DNA of 14,640 bases from CAYXAA01 sp964462985 (GCA_964462985.1 CAYXAA010000062.1:1-14640), one strand, 5' to 3'; shown: positions 6,681-14,343, counted from the stretch's first letter. Numbers and translations are program-made. The notes: generated by a model not told the origin, from the sequence alone.

Positions 6681-7403
6681 GTGAGGGGCGTCCTTTACCA
6701 CGTCTTTCATCCTTCGCGAACGGAACTGCCGGTCGCACTTGCCTTTGCCGCAAGCTTCGTGGACGTCATCTGCGTTCTCGGCCTGTTCAACACGTTTACG
6801 GCTGCCATCACCGGCTCGATCGTGGTGCTGGGCGCGGATCTCTTCACGAACTTTGCCGACGCGGTGCCGAAGCTGACCGTCCTTGTCACCTTCGTGGCCT
6901 CGAGCGCCGTTTGGTACGCCGTCGTCAGCCGTCAGGAGGCCGCCGGCACCTTCTCCCTGCGTGCCGTCTTTCTGATCGAGGCCGCGTTGCTGACAATTTT
7001 CCTGGTGGTTGCTGTGTCCGCCGCGCCGCTGCCCGGCCCGCTGGAATGGACCACGATCGTCTGCGTCGTCGTCTCGACCATCGCCATGGCGCTGCAGAAC
7101 GTCGTCATGATCGTGGTCCTTGCCGGGCACGCTGCGACCACGATGATGACTGGCAACTGGATGCGGCTGGTGGCGGCCTGGATCGATGGTGGGCGCGCAC
7201 GGCAGGCCGACCCTGAAAAGGCGGCGACTTTGCATCGGCGCGCGATCCATCACGGCGAAGTCATGATCGCTTTTGCCATCGGCGGGATCGCTGGTGGGTT
7301 TGCAATGACCGTGATCGGCTTTTGGGCGCTCGTGGTGCCGATCACCCTGCTTGGCCTGCTGGCGCTTGCGCAGCCGGGGAAGATGCGGGACCCGGCGGGC
7401 TGA
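6681..7403 (+). CDS. DUF1275 (YoaK family) membrane protein
   Basis: This 240-residue protein has about six hydrophobic helices. It shows the DUF1275 pattern, a repeated half-domain with a TGN-like motif in each half: FNTFTAAITGSIVVLGADL at 36-54 and HAATTMMTGNWMRLV at 150-164. The linking ALQNVVMIVVL at 137-147 matches the family's LQN helix. No biochemical function is established for the family, although a transporter role is often suggested. GTG 6681 is the only sensible start; the Shine-Dalgarno is weak (AGACAG), consistent with translational coupling to the thioesterase gene 8 bp upstream. The stop lies 25 bp from the end of the convergent minus-strand gene with no evident hairpin between. 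Confidence 0.82.
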   Translation: MRGVLYHVFHPSRTELPVALAFAASFVDVICVLGLFNTFTAAITGSIVVLGADLFTNFADAVPKLTVLVTFVASSAVWYAVVSRQEAAGTFSLRAVFLIEAALLTIFLVVAVSAAPLPGPLEWTTIVCVVVSTIAMALQNVVMIVVLAGHAATTMMTGNWMRLVAAWIDGGRARQADPEKAATLHRRAIHHGEVMIAFAIGGIAGGFAMTVIGFWALVVPITLLGLLALAQPGKMRDPAG

Positions 7404-7428
7404 TCCATCGCGCCGTCGGCGACTGCGT

Positions 7429-7797
7429 TCATTCCGCCCGGCGTCTTCCCAGCGCCCGGCGCAGAGCCGCGAGGTCGGCGGGACGACGCACCGCCAGATC
7501 CTGAAACAGGCGCTCGTCGATCGCGCGGCGGCAGCCTGAGGCCCACAGCGCGAACAAGGCGGTGATTCGCCACCGCCGTTCTGTCTGCGAAAGCGGCGGC
7601 AGGCTGGTACCGAAGGCACCGGCGCCGACCCGCGCCTCGATCCCAACCCGGAGCACGAGCCGCTCGCACTCGTCATCGGGAAGCCCGATCGGTAGCGGCG
7701 CGTCATCGGCGGTTGCCGAGACCAGCAGGTCATCGATCGTTTTGCCGTCAATCGGGGAGGGGACGGATATCTCCGTGCGGGAGAACTGCGGCAACAT
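7429..7797 (-). CDS. Hypothetical protein behind a candidate riboswitch
   Basis: This 122-residue protein was not recognised as any family. It is predicted soluble and cytoplasmic, with no signal peptide or membrane helix. An acidic, Pro-containing N-terminal half (SVPSPIDGKTIDDLL at 11-25, GLPDDECERLVLRVG at 38-52) is followed by an Arg-rich helical C-terminus (QTERRWRITALFALWAS at 71-87, ending GRRRAE). C44 and C89 are the only cysteines. Coding reality is supported by GC-rich third positions and by GGAGGA six bases before ATG 7797. The frame runs open upstream of that ATG, but the extension crosses the structured leader and reads as low-quality Ser/Pro/Arg sequence, so it is rejected. The leader suggests control by a small-molecule ligand, perhaps S-adenosylmethionine, so a role in sulfur or one-carbon metabolism is possible but not shown. 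Confidence 0.7.
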   Translation of the reverse strand: MLPQFSRTEISVPSPIDGKTIDDLLVSATADDAPLPIGLPDDECERLVLRVGIEARVGAGAFGTSLPPLSQTERRWRITALFALWASGCRRAIDERLFQDLAVRRPADLAALRRALGRRRAE

Positions 7798-7803
7798 GAA
7801 AAA

Positions 7804-7835
7804 TCCTCCGTCGGTTGCCCGAGGAGGACTGGCGC
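7804..7835 (-). promoter_or_regulatory. Shine-Dalgarno-sequestering hairpin (expression platform)
   Basis: On the minus-strand RNA, UCCUCC (7828-7823) pairs with the Shine-Dalgarno GGAGGA (7809-7804), and UCGG (7822-7819) pairs with CCGA (7814-7811) across a GCAA tetraloop. This gives ten base pairs with one bulged C (7810). The hairpin hides the ribosome binding site of the 122-codon gene. Just upstream, GCGCCAGUCC (7835-7826) overlaps the anti-Shine-Dalgarno strand by three bases. It can pair instead with GGGCUGGCGC in the aptamer (7935-7926), ten pairs including one G-U. This is the layout of a translational riboswitch. Confidence 0.6.
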
Positions 7836-7874
7836 ATCGACTGGATCGAAGACCGCTTGGTTGCCGGCATTCCG

Positions 7875-7953
7875 GCCACATCCCTTTGCGGAAACCACCT
7901 TGCCCGGTCAGGCAGGTTGGCGAGGGCGCCAGCCCTTCTCTTGATGATGCGGC
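7875..7953 (-). ncRNA. Candidate riboswitch aptamer resembling the SAM-I (S-box) core
   Basis: The 79-nt minus-strand RNA is closed by P1: GCCGCAUC (7953-7946) with GAUGUGGC (7882-7875), eight pairs including one G-U. Immediately inside is AUCAAGAGAAG, which as I recall matches the 5' junction of Bacillus yitJ-type SAM-I aptamers. Then come a hairpin AGGGC-UGGC-GCCCU, the segment GCCAACC (SAM-I has GCAACC), a P3-like arm CCUGCC...GGGCAAGG, and CAAGGUGGUUUCC (SAM-I has AAGGUGCUAAAUCC). The k-turn and long P2/P4 arms of SAM-I are missing, so this may be a compact variant, a different S-box-clan class, or a different ligand. It lies between the MFS stop (8028) and the hypothetical gene (ATG 7797). 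The class assignment rests on memory of the consensus. Confidence 0.5.
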
Positions 7954-8027
7954 TGCTATGCCACAGCACGAGACGCAATTCAAGCGCTGCGCCGGCAGCG
8001 GCTACACGTGCCTTGGAATGCGGACGA

Positions 8028-9293
8028 TCAGATCTGCGGGTCGGACTGGAGCTCCAGATCCCCTTCGGCGCGCGGATCGAGCGCCATGGCTTCCGGCGTG
8101 GCGGGCTTGACGCCGGACGCAATGCTGACGAATTCGCCGCGTTCTTCGGCGGCAACCGGGGCGCGTTGCCGGATCCGCAGCAGCGTGAACAGGACGATCA
8201 GGGCATGGGCGGCCGAGGTGACGCTGAAAAGGCCGCTCGGCGTGGTGACCGTCATCAGCAACGCGGCAAGCAGGGGACCCACGATCGAGCCGATGCCGAA
8301 CAACAGCAGCAGGCCGCCACTGGTCTTCAGGAAGGCCCCCGGGGCGGCGTGGTCGCTGGCGTGGGCGACGATGATCGGGTACATCGAATAGATCATGCCG
8401 CCAAAGGCCGCCACCAGCGCCACGACAGCCATCGGCGGCAGCATGCCGCCCAGGCTGAGCGTCAGCCCGACCGCACAGGCGGCCAGGGCCACGCCGAGGA
8501 GCACCAGACGCCGATCCGTGCGGTCGGACAGCATGCCGAGCGGGATCTGGAGGACGGCTCCGGCAAGCAGAGCGATCGACATCATCGTCGCGATGTCTGT
8601 GACCGGCAGGCCGATCTTGCCGCCATAGACGGGCCCTAGCGTTCCGAACGCACTGTTGGAGATGCCGGCGAGGAAGACGGCGATGACGGCGATCGGCGAG
8701 TTGCGCCACAGGTCGCGAATGTCGAGCCGCACCTGGGTGAGCGGCACCGGCTGCGCCGCCGTCGACAGCGCGGTCGGCAACAGCGCCATGGCGTAGACGA
8801 TCGCGCCGACGACGAAGAACACATAACCGGCAGGATCGCCAAGTGTCAGCAGCATCTGACCGGCCATGGTGGCGCCCAGGTTGACCATGGTGTAGAGGCC
8901 GAAGATCCGGCCGCGCGTGTTGGGTTGCGCCCGTTCGTTCAGCCAGCTCTCCACCACCATTGCGGCTCCTGCAAAGCAGAAGCCGGAGATCGCCCGGAGC
9001 GGGATCCAGGCCGCCGGCACCATCAGCAGGAGGTTGAGCAGGATCGCGATCGCGGTCAGCGAGGCAAAAACCCCGAAGGTGCGGATATGCCCCACCCGGC
9101 GTACGATCCTCGGCGTCGTGATGCAACCGGTGACGTAGCCAATCGCCCAGCCGGTGCCGAGCAGGCCGAGCGCGGTGTCTGAGAAGCCCTCCAGTGTGCC
9201 GCGGATCGGCAGCAGCAGGCCGTGCAGGCCGCCGGCGAACACCAGCAGCGCGGAACCAAGGAGCAGGGCTGCGATCGGAAGCAGTTGGGTCAT
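8028..9293 (-). CDS. MFS transporter, YcaD-like
   Basis: This major facilitator superfamily protein of 421 residues has about 12 membrane helices in two halves. Near the N-terminus GGLHGLLLPIRGTLEGFSDTALG is followed by the loop 2-3 block TTPRIVRRVGHIRTFGVFAS, and later come AAMVVESWLNERA and RGRIFGLYTMVNLGATMAGQ. These are the features of the YcaD subgroup, whose substrates are unknown. The second half contains PLGMLSDRTDRRLVLLG, the repeated MFS loop motif. The C-terminal tail of about 45 residues is hydrophilic and acidic. ATG 9293 begins MTQLLPIAALL just before the first helix. The frame extends to an ATG at 9410, but those 39 residues are a Pro/Ser/Arg-rich run and probably untranslated. 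Neither start has a strong Shine-Dalgarno. Confidence 0.88.
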   Translation of the reverse strand: MTQLLPIAALLLGSALLVFAGGLHGLLLPIRGTLEGFSDTALGLLGTGWAIGYVTGCITTPRIVRRVGHIRTFGVFASLTAIAILLNLLLMVPAAWIPLRAISGFCFAGAAMVVESWLNERAQPNTRGRIFGLYTMVNLGATMAGQMLLTLGDPAGYVFFVVGAIVYAMALLPTALSTAAQPVPLTQVRLDIRDLWRNSPIAVIAVFLAGISNSAFGTLGPVYGGKIGLPVTDIATMMSIALLAGAVLQIPLGMLSDRTDRRLVLLGVALAACAVGLTLSLGGMLPPMAVVALVAAFGGMIYSMYPIIVAHASDHAAPGAFLKTSGGLLLLFGIGSIVGPLLAALLMTVTTPSGLFSVTSAAHALIVLFTLLRIRQRAPVAAEERGEFVSIASGVKPATPEAMALDPRAEGDLELQSDPQI

Positions 9294-9513
9294 AGCGGAA
9301 GTCGCTGGGGCTGAGGACGAAGACTTCGGCGATTGCGGATCAGGCTGCCGGGGACTGGAGGGTGTGCGGCGCGGTGAGTGGCCGGCAATTTCGGCACGCC
9401 GCGCATTCATGTCTGCTCGGTATAAGGTCCTGCCGATAGCATAGCCGGCAAAAATCGTGGAGGCGACACTGCGTTGATCGGCGGGTGGACGGAAGGCGGC
9501 GGCAGGGCTCGGA

Positions 9514-9723
9514 TCAGTAGTGCGGTGGTCGCGTCACCGGATGCTGGTCGAGCACCTCGCCGATTTCCTCGACCTGGCCGCTCAGCCGTTCAATACGGGC
9601 TGAGAGGCGGTCGATTATCGCCGCCTGAGCCGTCACCACCGCGTTCAGATCCTCGATCACCCGCGCCTGGTGGGCGAGATGGGTCTCGAGATCGACGACT
9701 CTGTCCTCCAGTGTCTTCGTCAT
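9514..9723 (-). CDS. slyX: SlyX family protein
   Basis: This 69-residue coiled-coil protein begins MTKTLEDRVVDLETHLAHQ and shows the SlyX pattern: leading LExR..LE, then HQARVIEDLNAVVTAQAAII, IDRLSARIERLSGQV and the terminal PPHY. Heptad-spaced hydrophobics run nearly end to end, implying an oligomeric coil. The molecular function of SlyX is not established. ATG 9723 gives the standard family length; the upstream extension to 9774 overlaps the RND gene and has no SlyX similarity. It starts 13 bp after the RND pump stop on the same strand and is probably co-transcribed, although SlyX is not known to take part in efflux. Confidence 0.9.
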   Translation of the reverse strand: MTKTLEDRVVDLETHLAHQARVIEDLNAVVTAQAAIIDRLSARIERLSGQVEEIGEVLDQHPVTRPPHY

Positions 9724-9736
9724 ACCGGCGGTTCCG

Positions 9737-12700
9737 CTATTCGCCGGGCATCGGCTTGCCCGCCTGGGCCGCATCGATCTCCCGGTGGAGCCGCGCCTCC
9801 TCCTCGACCTTCGGAGAGACGAAGCGGCCGAGCAGCAGATAGGCGACGGGGGTCAGGAACAGGGTCGAGATCGTTGCCAGGCCGAGGCCGCCGACGATCA
9901 CCCAGCCGAGCGCGATCCGCGCTTCTGCGCCCGCGCCGCTCGCCATGATCAACGGCAGGCCGCCGACAATGGTACAGATCATCGTCATCATCACCGGCCG
10001 AAGTCGGATGTTGGCGGCATTCTCGATCGCCTGCCGTACGCTCTGACCGCGGTCCCGCAACTGATTGGCGAACTCGACAATCAGAATGCCGTTCTTCGCC
10101 ATGATGCCGACGAGAAGCACCAGCCCGATCTGGCTGTACACGTTGAGCGTGGTGCCTGTCATCAGCATGGCGAACACCGCACAGGCGAGCCCGAGCGGCA
10201 CCGTGGCCATGATGATGAGCGCACTGATGAAGCTCTCGAACTGGGCGGCGAGCACCAGCAGGATGATCACGACCGCAAAGCCGAAGGTGCGCGTCATGCC
10301 CGACGACTGTTCGCCGAGGGTGGCGGTTTCGGCAAGGGGAATGATGCGCGCACCCGGCGGCAGCAGCGGCGCGGCGATCCTCTGGGCCACCTCGTAGGCT
10401 TCGCCGAGTGCGAAATCCGGCGCCAAAGCGGAGGTGATGGCGACGGCGCGCAGTTGTTGCTCGCGGGCGAGCGACGGCGGCACCGCCTTTTCCGTCAGAC
10501 TGGCAATCGTCGAGACCGGGACAAAGCGGCCGTCGTCGGTCTTGAGGAAGATGTTCTCGAGGTCAGTCGGGTCGTTGATCGGGTTCGTGGTGGAGACGAA
10601 CTTCACATCGAAGGCGCGGTCCGCGATGAACACCTGACCGATCTTGCGGCCGTCGAGCATGGCCTGCATGGCGGCGCCGAGCCCGTTGATGTCGATACCC
10701 AGATCGGAGGCTCGCTCGCGGTCGATCGAGACCGAAAGCTGTGGCTGGGTTGCCTCATTCGTCAGCCGCGCCTGCTGAAACCTCGGGTCCTTCTCCATTT
10801 CGGCCACGATACGGTTGGCCGCCTCGCCCAGCACCGCATAGTCGTTGCTGCCGGCCACGGCAAACTGCAGGCCGGAGCCGGCGCCGCGGATGCCGAGACT
10901 GTTGGGTTGGAAGGCGAAGGCGCGCACGCCCGGAACGTTGCGCACCAGCGTGTTGACCTCGGCCAGGATCTCCTGCTGCGAGCGCTCGCGTTTGTCCCAT
11001 GGTGCCAGCCGCATCACCATGAAGCCGCTGTTGGACGATCCGCCCGAACCGGCGATGGAGAAGGTGCTGGTGATCTCGCCGGCATCGCGGTACGGCTGCA
11101 GCAGATCTTCGATCTGGCGCATCTGCTGGCTGAGATAATCGAGGCTGACGCCCTGCGGCGCCTGGATGCGGAGGAAGGCCATCGACCGGTCCTCCGACGG
11201 CGTCAACTCGGACTTGATCGTCGGAAACAGGATCCCGGCCGCCGCCGCAAACAGGATCGAAACGGCAACGACGACCAGCGGCGCGTCGAGGCAGGCGTGC
11301 AGGCAGCGCCGGTAAAGCGCGGCAAGGGCCCTGCCAGCGCTGCCGGCCATTCCTGTGTGCTCGCCGTGTTCGCCGCCGGCCTTCAGGATTCGCGAGGCGA
11401 GCATCGGGCACAGCGACAGCGCGACGATCGATGACAGGAAAACCGCGATGGCGAGCACGAACCCGAACTCGCGGAACAGACCGCCGGTCTGGCCGGGCAG
11501 GAACGACAGCGGTACGAACACGGCGATCAGCGTTGCCGTCGTGGCGATAACCGCGAAGAACACCTCGTCGGTGCCGAGCACCGCAGCCGCGCGCGGTCCG
11601 ATGCCTTCGTTGCGGCGGCGGACGATGTTTTCCAGCACGACGATCGCGTCGTCGACGACGAGGCCGGTGGCGAGCACCAGTGCCAGCAGCGTCAGGATGT
11701 TGATAGAAAAGCCCGTCAGGTAGATCGCCGCCAGTGTGCCGATCAGCGCCACCGGCATCGAGACGCCCGGAATGATGGTCGCGCGCCAGTCCAGCAGGAA
11801 CACGTAGATGATCAGCAGCACGACGCTGACGGAGATCGCAAGCGCGATCTCCACCTCATGGATCGCGCCGTTGATGAAGGTGGCGTCGTCGCTGGTGATC
11901 TCGATCGTCATGCCCTCGGGCAGGGTCTCCTGGATGCGCTCCGCCGCCTCGCGCACCCCCTCGGAGATCTCGAGCGTGTTCGACTGGGCCGCACGGACGA
12001 TCCCGAGGCCGATGCCCATCTGGCCGTTAGCGCGGAGCTGCGACTGACCGATGTCCGGGCCGAGCGTGACCGAGGCGAAGTCGCCGAGCCGGGCACGGCG
12101 GTTGATGATCATGCTCTCGAAAGCTTCCGGCGTCGTGACCGAAGCGGTCGCTCGAACGATCAGGTCCTGGTTCCGGTTCGTCAGCGAGCCCGCCGGCGTG
12201 TCGAACGCCATCGACGACAGGGCATTGGCAACGTCGGCGACTGTCAGGTTGAGACTCGCCATCTTCGCCTGGTCGATGTCGATCCGGAAGATCTTCTCGC
12301 GGTCGCCGTAGATCTGGACATCGGCGACCCCCGGCACGGCGGCAAGCTGGTCGGCGATCTCGTCCTCCACCAGAACGGTCATGTCCTCGACCGACATCCG
12401 GTCGGAGGTCAGGCCCAGCCGGACGACGGCTTGGGCGTTGGCGTCCGCCTTGATGATGCGCGCAGGGTCTGCGTCCTCGGGAAGGTCGTTGGTGACGCGT
12501 CCGAGCGCGTCGCGCATGTCGGAGGCGGCGGTATCGAGGTCAACGTTGTCGGAGAACTCCACGGTCACGCGGCTCTGGCCGTAGGACGACACGGAGGAAA
12601 TCGACTTGACGCCGGACACCCGCGAGACGGCACCTTCGATGATGCCTGTGACCTCGCGGTCGATCGTCTCGGCGGCAGCGGACGGATAGTCCGTGCGCAC

Positions 12701-12862
12701 GGTGATGACCGGCCGGTCGACGTCGGGCAGTTCCCGGACTTCGACGCCGAAGATGGCGGCGAGCCCCGCCACCACGATCAGCATGTTCATCACGAAGGCC
12801 AGCACCGGCCGGCGGACGAAGAGGGCGGTCAGGCCGCGTGCAGGATTGCGATCGGTCTCCAT
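9737..12862 (-). CDS. RND multidrug efflux permease (HAE1/AcrB-like)
   Basis: This 1041-residue inner-membrane, proton-driven pump has the standard length for the hydrophobe/amphiphile efflux group. The first helix begins near residue 15 (FVRRPVLAFVMNMLIVVAGL). The periplasmic porter domain holds YPSAAAETIDREVT at 59-72, and helix 4 has GLVVDDAIVVLENI at 400-413 with the paired D404/D405 of the proton relay. FVPLSFLPGQTGGLFREF at 449-466 follows. The second half repeats the plan, with GIMAKNGILIVEFANQLRDRG carrying the conserved Lys of helix 10. ATG 12862 follows GAGGACGAGGG, which overlaps the adaptor stop 13 bp upstream. The adaptor, pump and slyX form an operon. Substrates cannot be predicted, and no outer-membrane channel gene is next to it. 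Confidence 0.95.
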   Translation of the reverse strand: METDRNPARGLTALFVRRPVLAFVMNMLIVVAGLAAIFGVEVRELPDVDRPVITVRTDYPSAAAETIDREVTGIIEGAVSRVSGVKSISSVSSYGQSRVTVEFSDNVDLDTAASDMRDALGRVTNDLPEDADPARIIKADANAQAVVRLGLTSDRMSVEDMTVLVEDEIADQLAAVPGVADVQIYGDREKIFRIDIDQAKMASLNLTVADVANALSSMAFDTPAGSLTNRNQDLIVRATASVTTPEAFESMIINRRARLGDFASVTLGPDIGQSQLRANGQMGIGLGIVRAAQSNTLEISEGVREAAERIQETLPEGMTIEITSDDATFINGAIHEVEIALAISVSVVLLIIYVFLLDWRATIIPGVSMPVALIGTLAAIYLTGFSINILTLLALVLATGLVVDDAIVVLENIVRRRNEGIGPRAAAVLGTDEVFFAVIATTATLIAVFVPLSFLPGQTGGLFREFGFVLAIAVFLSSIVALSLCPMLASRILKAGGEHGEHTGMAGSAGRALAALYRRCLHACLDAPLVVVAVSILFAAAAGILFPTIKSELTPSEDRSMAFLRIQAPQGVSLDYLSQQMRQIEDLLQPYRDAGEITSTFSIAGSGGSSNSGFMVMRLAPWDKRERSQQEILAEVNTLVRNVPGVRAFAFQPNSLGIRGAGSGLQFAVAGSNDYAVLGEAANRIVAEMEKDPRFQQARLTNEATQPQLSVSIDRERASDLGIDINGLGAAMQAMLDGRKIGQVFIADRAFDVKFVSTTNPINDPTDLENIFLKTDDGRFVPVSTIASLTEKAVPPSLAREQQLRAVAITSALAPDFALGEAYEVAQRIAAPLLPPGARIIPLAETATLGEQSSGMTRTFGFAVVIILLVLAAQFESFISALIIMATVPLGLACAVFAMLMTGTTLNVYSQIGLVLLVGIMAKNGILIVEFANQLRDRGQSVRQAIENAANIRLRPVMMTMICTIVGGLPLIMASGAGAEARIALGWVIVGGLGLATISTLFLTPVAYLLLGRFVSPKVEEEARLHREIDAAQAGKPMPGE

Positions 12863-12875
12863 AGGTCCCTCGTCC

Positions 12876-14048
12876 TCAGGAGCCGCTGGCGCCGGGCGTC
12901 AGATTGGGCGTCCGGCCCGGCGCGCCCTCCTGGCCGGCGACTGTCACCGCGACGCCTTCCCGCGCCAGGTGGAGACCCTCGGTCACCACCTTGTCCTGCA
13001 GCGTCAGCGCCGCGTCGACCAGCACGCTGTCGGTGTTGCGCTGGATGATCCGGATCGGCACGCGGTGTGCCTTGCCGTCGCGCACCGCCCAGACATAGGC
13101 GCCGTCCGCGCCCCACTGCACCGCCAGCGGGCTCACGGCCCGGTAGCGGTCCCCGGGAAAACGCATGTTCACCTGAAACGACATGCCGGCACGCAGCCTG
13201 TCGGCCTGGTTCTCGATCCTTGCCTGAACATGCAAGGTACGGCTTTCAGAATCGATGCGGTTGTCGACCGCGCTGACCTCGCCGGGGAAGGTCTCGCCGG
13301 GGCGCGCGACCGAGGTTGCCGTCAGCGGCGAGCCGACCTTGACCGCCGAGGCATAGCGTTCGGGTATCCAGAAGTCGACGAGGATCTCGGACCGATCGTC
13401 GACCGTGGCGATGACGGTTTCCGACGTAACATAGTTGCCTGCGGTGATCGGCAGGATGCCGACCACGCCGTCGATCGGCGACTCGACAGAGCGGCGGGAC
13501 AGCGCCAGTTCCGCCTCGCGCAGCTGCAGCCGTGCGTTGTCGACCGCAAGCTCGGCATCGGTGACCTGGACAGCCGTGACCGTGCTCGACCTGCGCAGCG
13601 CCTGCATGCGTTCCAGCCGCGCCTCGGCGTCCTTGAGCGCGATCGCTGCCCGTTCGGCCGCGATCTGCTCGGCCTCCGAATCGAGCCTGGCGATCACGTC
13701 GCCGCGCTTGACGGTCTGGCCGGACCGGGCGACGAGCTCGACCATTCGGCCGCTGGCATAGGGTCTGACTTCGACAGACCGCGCAGCGCGACCGGTTCCG
13801 ATGGCCTGGAGCTTGTCGTTGACCGTCAGTTCGATGACGGGTGCCGTCACCACGACGCCCTGGGGCATGCCCGGGCCACGCGGTTCGCCGCTGCCGCCGT
13901 CCGGCGCTGTCTTCGCGGCCGCGAACGGCAGCCAGTCGACGCCCCAGCGGGCAAGGTGGTCGCCGGCACCCGGATAGAACCGGACCCAGATCGCCGCGGC
14001 CACGGCGACCGCCACCAGGGTCAGGGCTACTTGTTTCCAGATCGACAT
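12876..14048 (-). CDS. RND efflux periplasmic adaptor subunit (membrane fusion protein)
   Basis: This 390-residue HlyD/AcrA-type adaptor joins the RND pump to an outer-membrane channel. A single N-terminal hydrophobic segment (about 6-23, ALTLVAVAVAAAIWV) acts as an anchor; no lipobox cysteine is present. After a Gly/Pro-rich linker comes the lipoyl half-motif SVEVRPYASGRMVELV with GQTVKRGDVIARLD. A helical hairpin rich in Ala/Glu/Arg (AERAAIALKDAEARLERMQ and neighbours) follows, then the return half VESPIDGVVGILPITAGNYV, a beta-barrel and a membrane-proximal domain. ATG 14048 is chosen because GGAG lies five bases upstream; GTG 14054 would add two residues and lacks this spacing. It is the first gene of the operon, and a near-palindrome about 105 bp upstream may be its operator. 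Confidence 0.93.
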   Translation of the reverse strand: MSIWKQVALTLVAVAVAAAIWVRFYPGAGDHLARWGVDWLPFAAAKTAPDGGSGEPRGPGMPQGVVVTAPVIELTVNDKLQAIGTGRAARSVEVRPYASGRMVELVARSGQTVKRGDVIARLDSEAEQIAAERAAIALKDAEARLERMQALRRSSTVTAVQVTDAELAVDNARLQLREAELALSRRSVESPIDGVVGILPITAGNYVTSETVIATVDDRSEILVDFWIPERYASAVKVGSPLTATSVARPGETFPGEVSAVDNRIDSESRTLHVQARIENQADRLRAGMSFQVNMRFPGDRYRAVSPLAVQWGADGAYVWAVRDGKAHRVPIRIIQRNTDSVLVDAALTLQDKVVTEGLHLAREGVAVTVAGQEGAPGRTPNLTPGASGS

Positions 14049-14152
14049 CGACACTCCAGACTGATCACCGTTCGCGCCCCGACGCCTAGGAATGCGGTCG
14101 AGGTTTCAATCGTCCGCAAGAAAGAGCGCGATCGGCGCGAACCGCAACGTCT

Positions 14153-14176
14153 TTTTTGTATCAGAATATACCAAAA
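14153..14176. promoter_or_regulatory. Near-palindrome upstream of the RND operon, possible operator
   Basis: TTTTTGTAT (14153-14161) and ATACCAAAA (14168-14176) are inverted repeats matching at 8 of 9 positions around CAGAAT. They form an A+T-rich island in the gap of about 290 bp between groEL and the adaptor gene. Size and symmetry fit a TetR- or MarR-type operator overlapping a promoter, but no regulator gene is adjacent. TATATT or GATACA on the minus strand could serve as -10; no good -35 was found. Confidence 0.4.
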
Positions 14177-14291
14177 CAGCGGCCACAGGCGGGCGGTCGA
14201 TCGATCGGGCGGATAAAACGAACAAAGCGGGGCCTGATCTTGCGGGCCTTGCGCGGTTCGAAAGATGCGATTCGGGATCCGGGAAATGGAA

Positions 14292-14317
14292 ATGGGGCGG
14301 CCGCACGGCCGCCCCAT
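14292..14317 (-). terminator. groEL terminator hairpin
   Basis: ATGGGGCGGCCG (14292-14303) and CGGCCGCCCCAT (14306-14317) are exact reverse complements separated by CA, giving about 11 usable pairs with a four-base loop. Read on the minus strand it is followed by the T-rich TTCCATTTCCC. It lies 27 bp after the groEL stop. Confidence 0.8.
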
Positions 14318-14343
14318 CCTTGTCGCAATCTGTGTCGGACTGC

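Noticed and set aside
7875..7953. Cobalamin, TPP, SAM-II or SAH riboswitch as identity of the leader RNA
   Set aside because: The B12 box, the CUGAGA thi-box, the SAM-II pseudoknot core and the SAH core were looked for and not seen; only the S-box-like blocks matched.
7955..7983. Promoter for the structured leader: TTGAAT (7983-7978) and CATAGC (7960-7955) on the minus strand, 17-bp spacer
   Set aside because: A start seven bases after the -10 would fall at about 7948, inside the 5' strand of P1, and would cut the proposed aptamer. The leader may instead be transcribed from further upstream, perhaps with the MFS gene.
7798..7983. N-terminal extension of the 122-residue protein back to 7983, and the minus frame 7748-8155
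   Set aside because: They cross the structured leader and the strong Shine-Dalgarno before ATG 7797, and the translation has no gene-like character.
9294..9410. 39-residue N-terminal extension of the MFS transporter
   Set aside because: The run is rich in Pro, Ser and Arg before a normal first helix and is not typical for the family; the start at 9293 fits better, although weakly supported by its Shine-Dalgarno.
9785..14216. Long plus-strand frames (9785-11434, 11858-13048, 12693-14216) opposite the RND operon
   Set aside because: The minus-strand RND pump and adaptor are unambiguous; the plus-strand translations are shadow-type, with runs of His, Arg and Asp.
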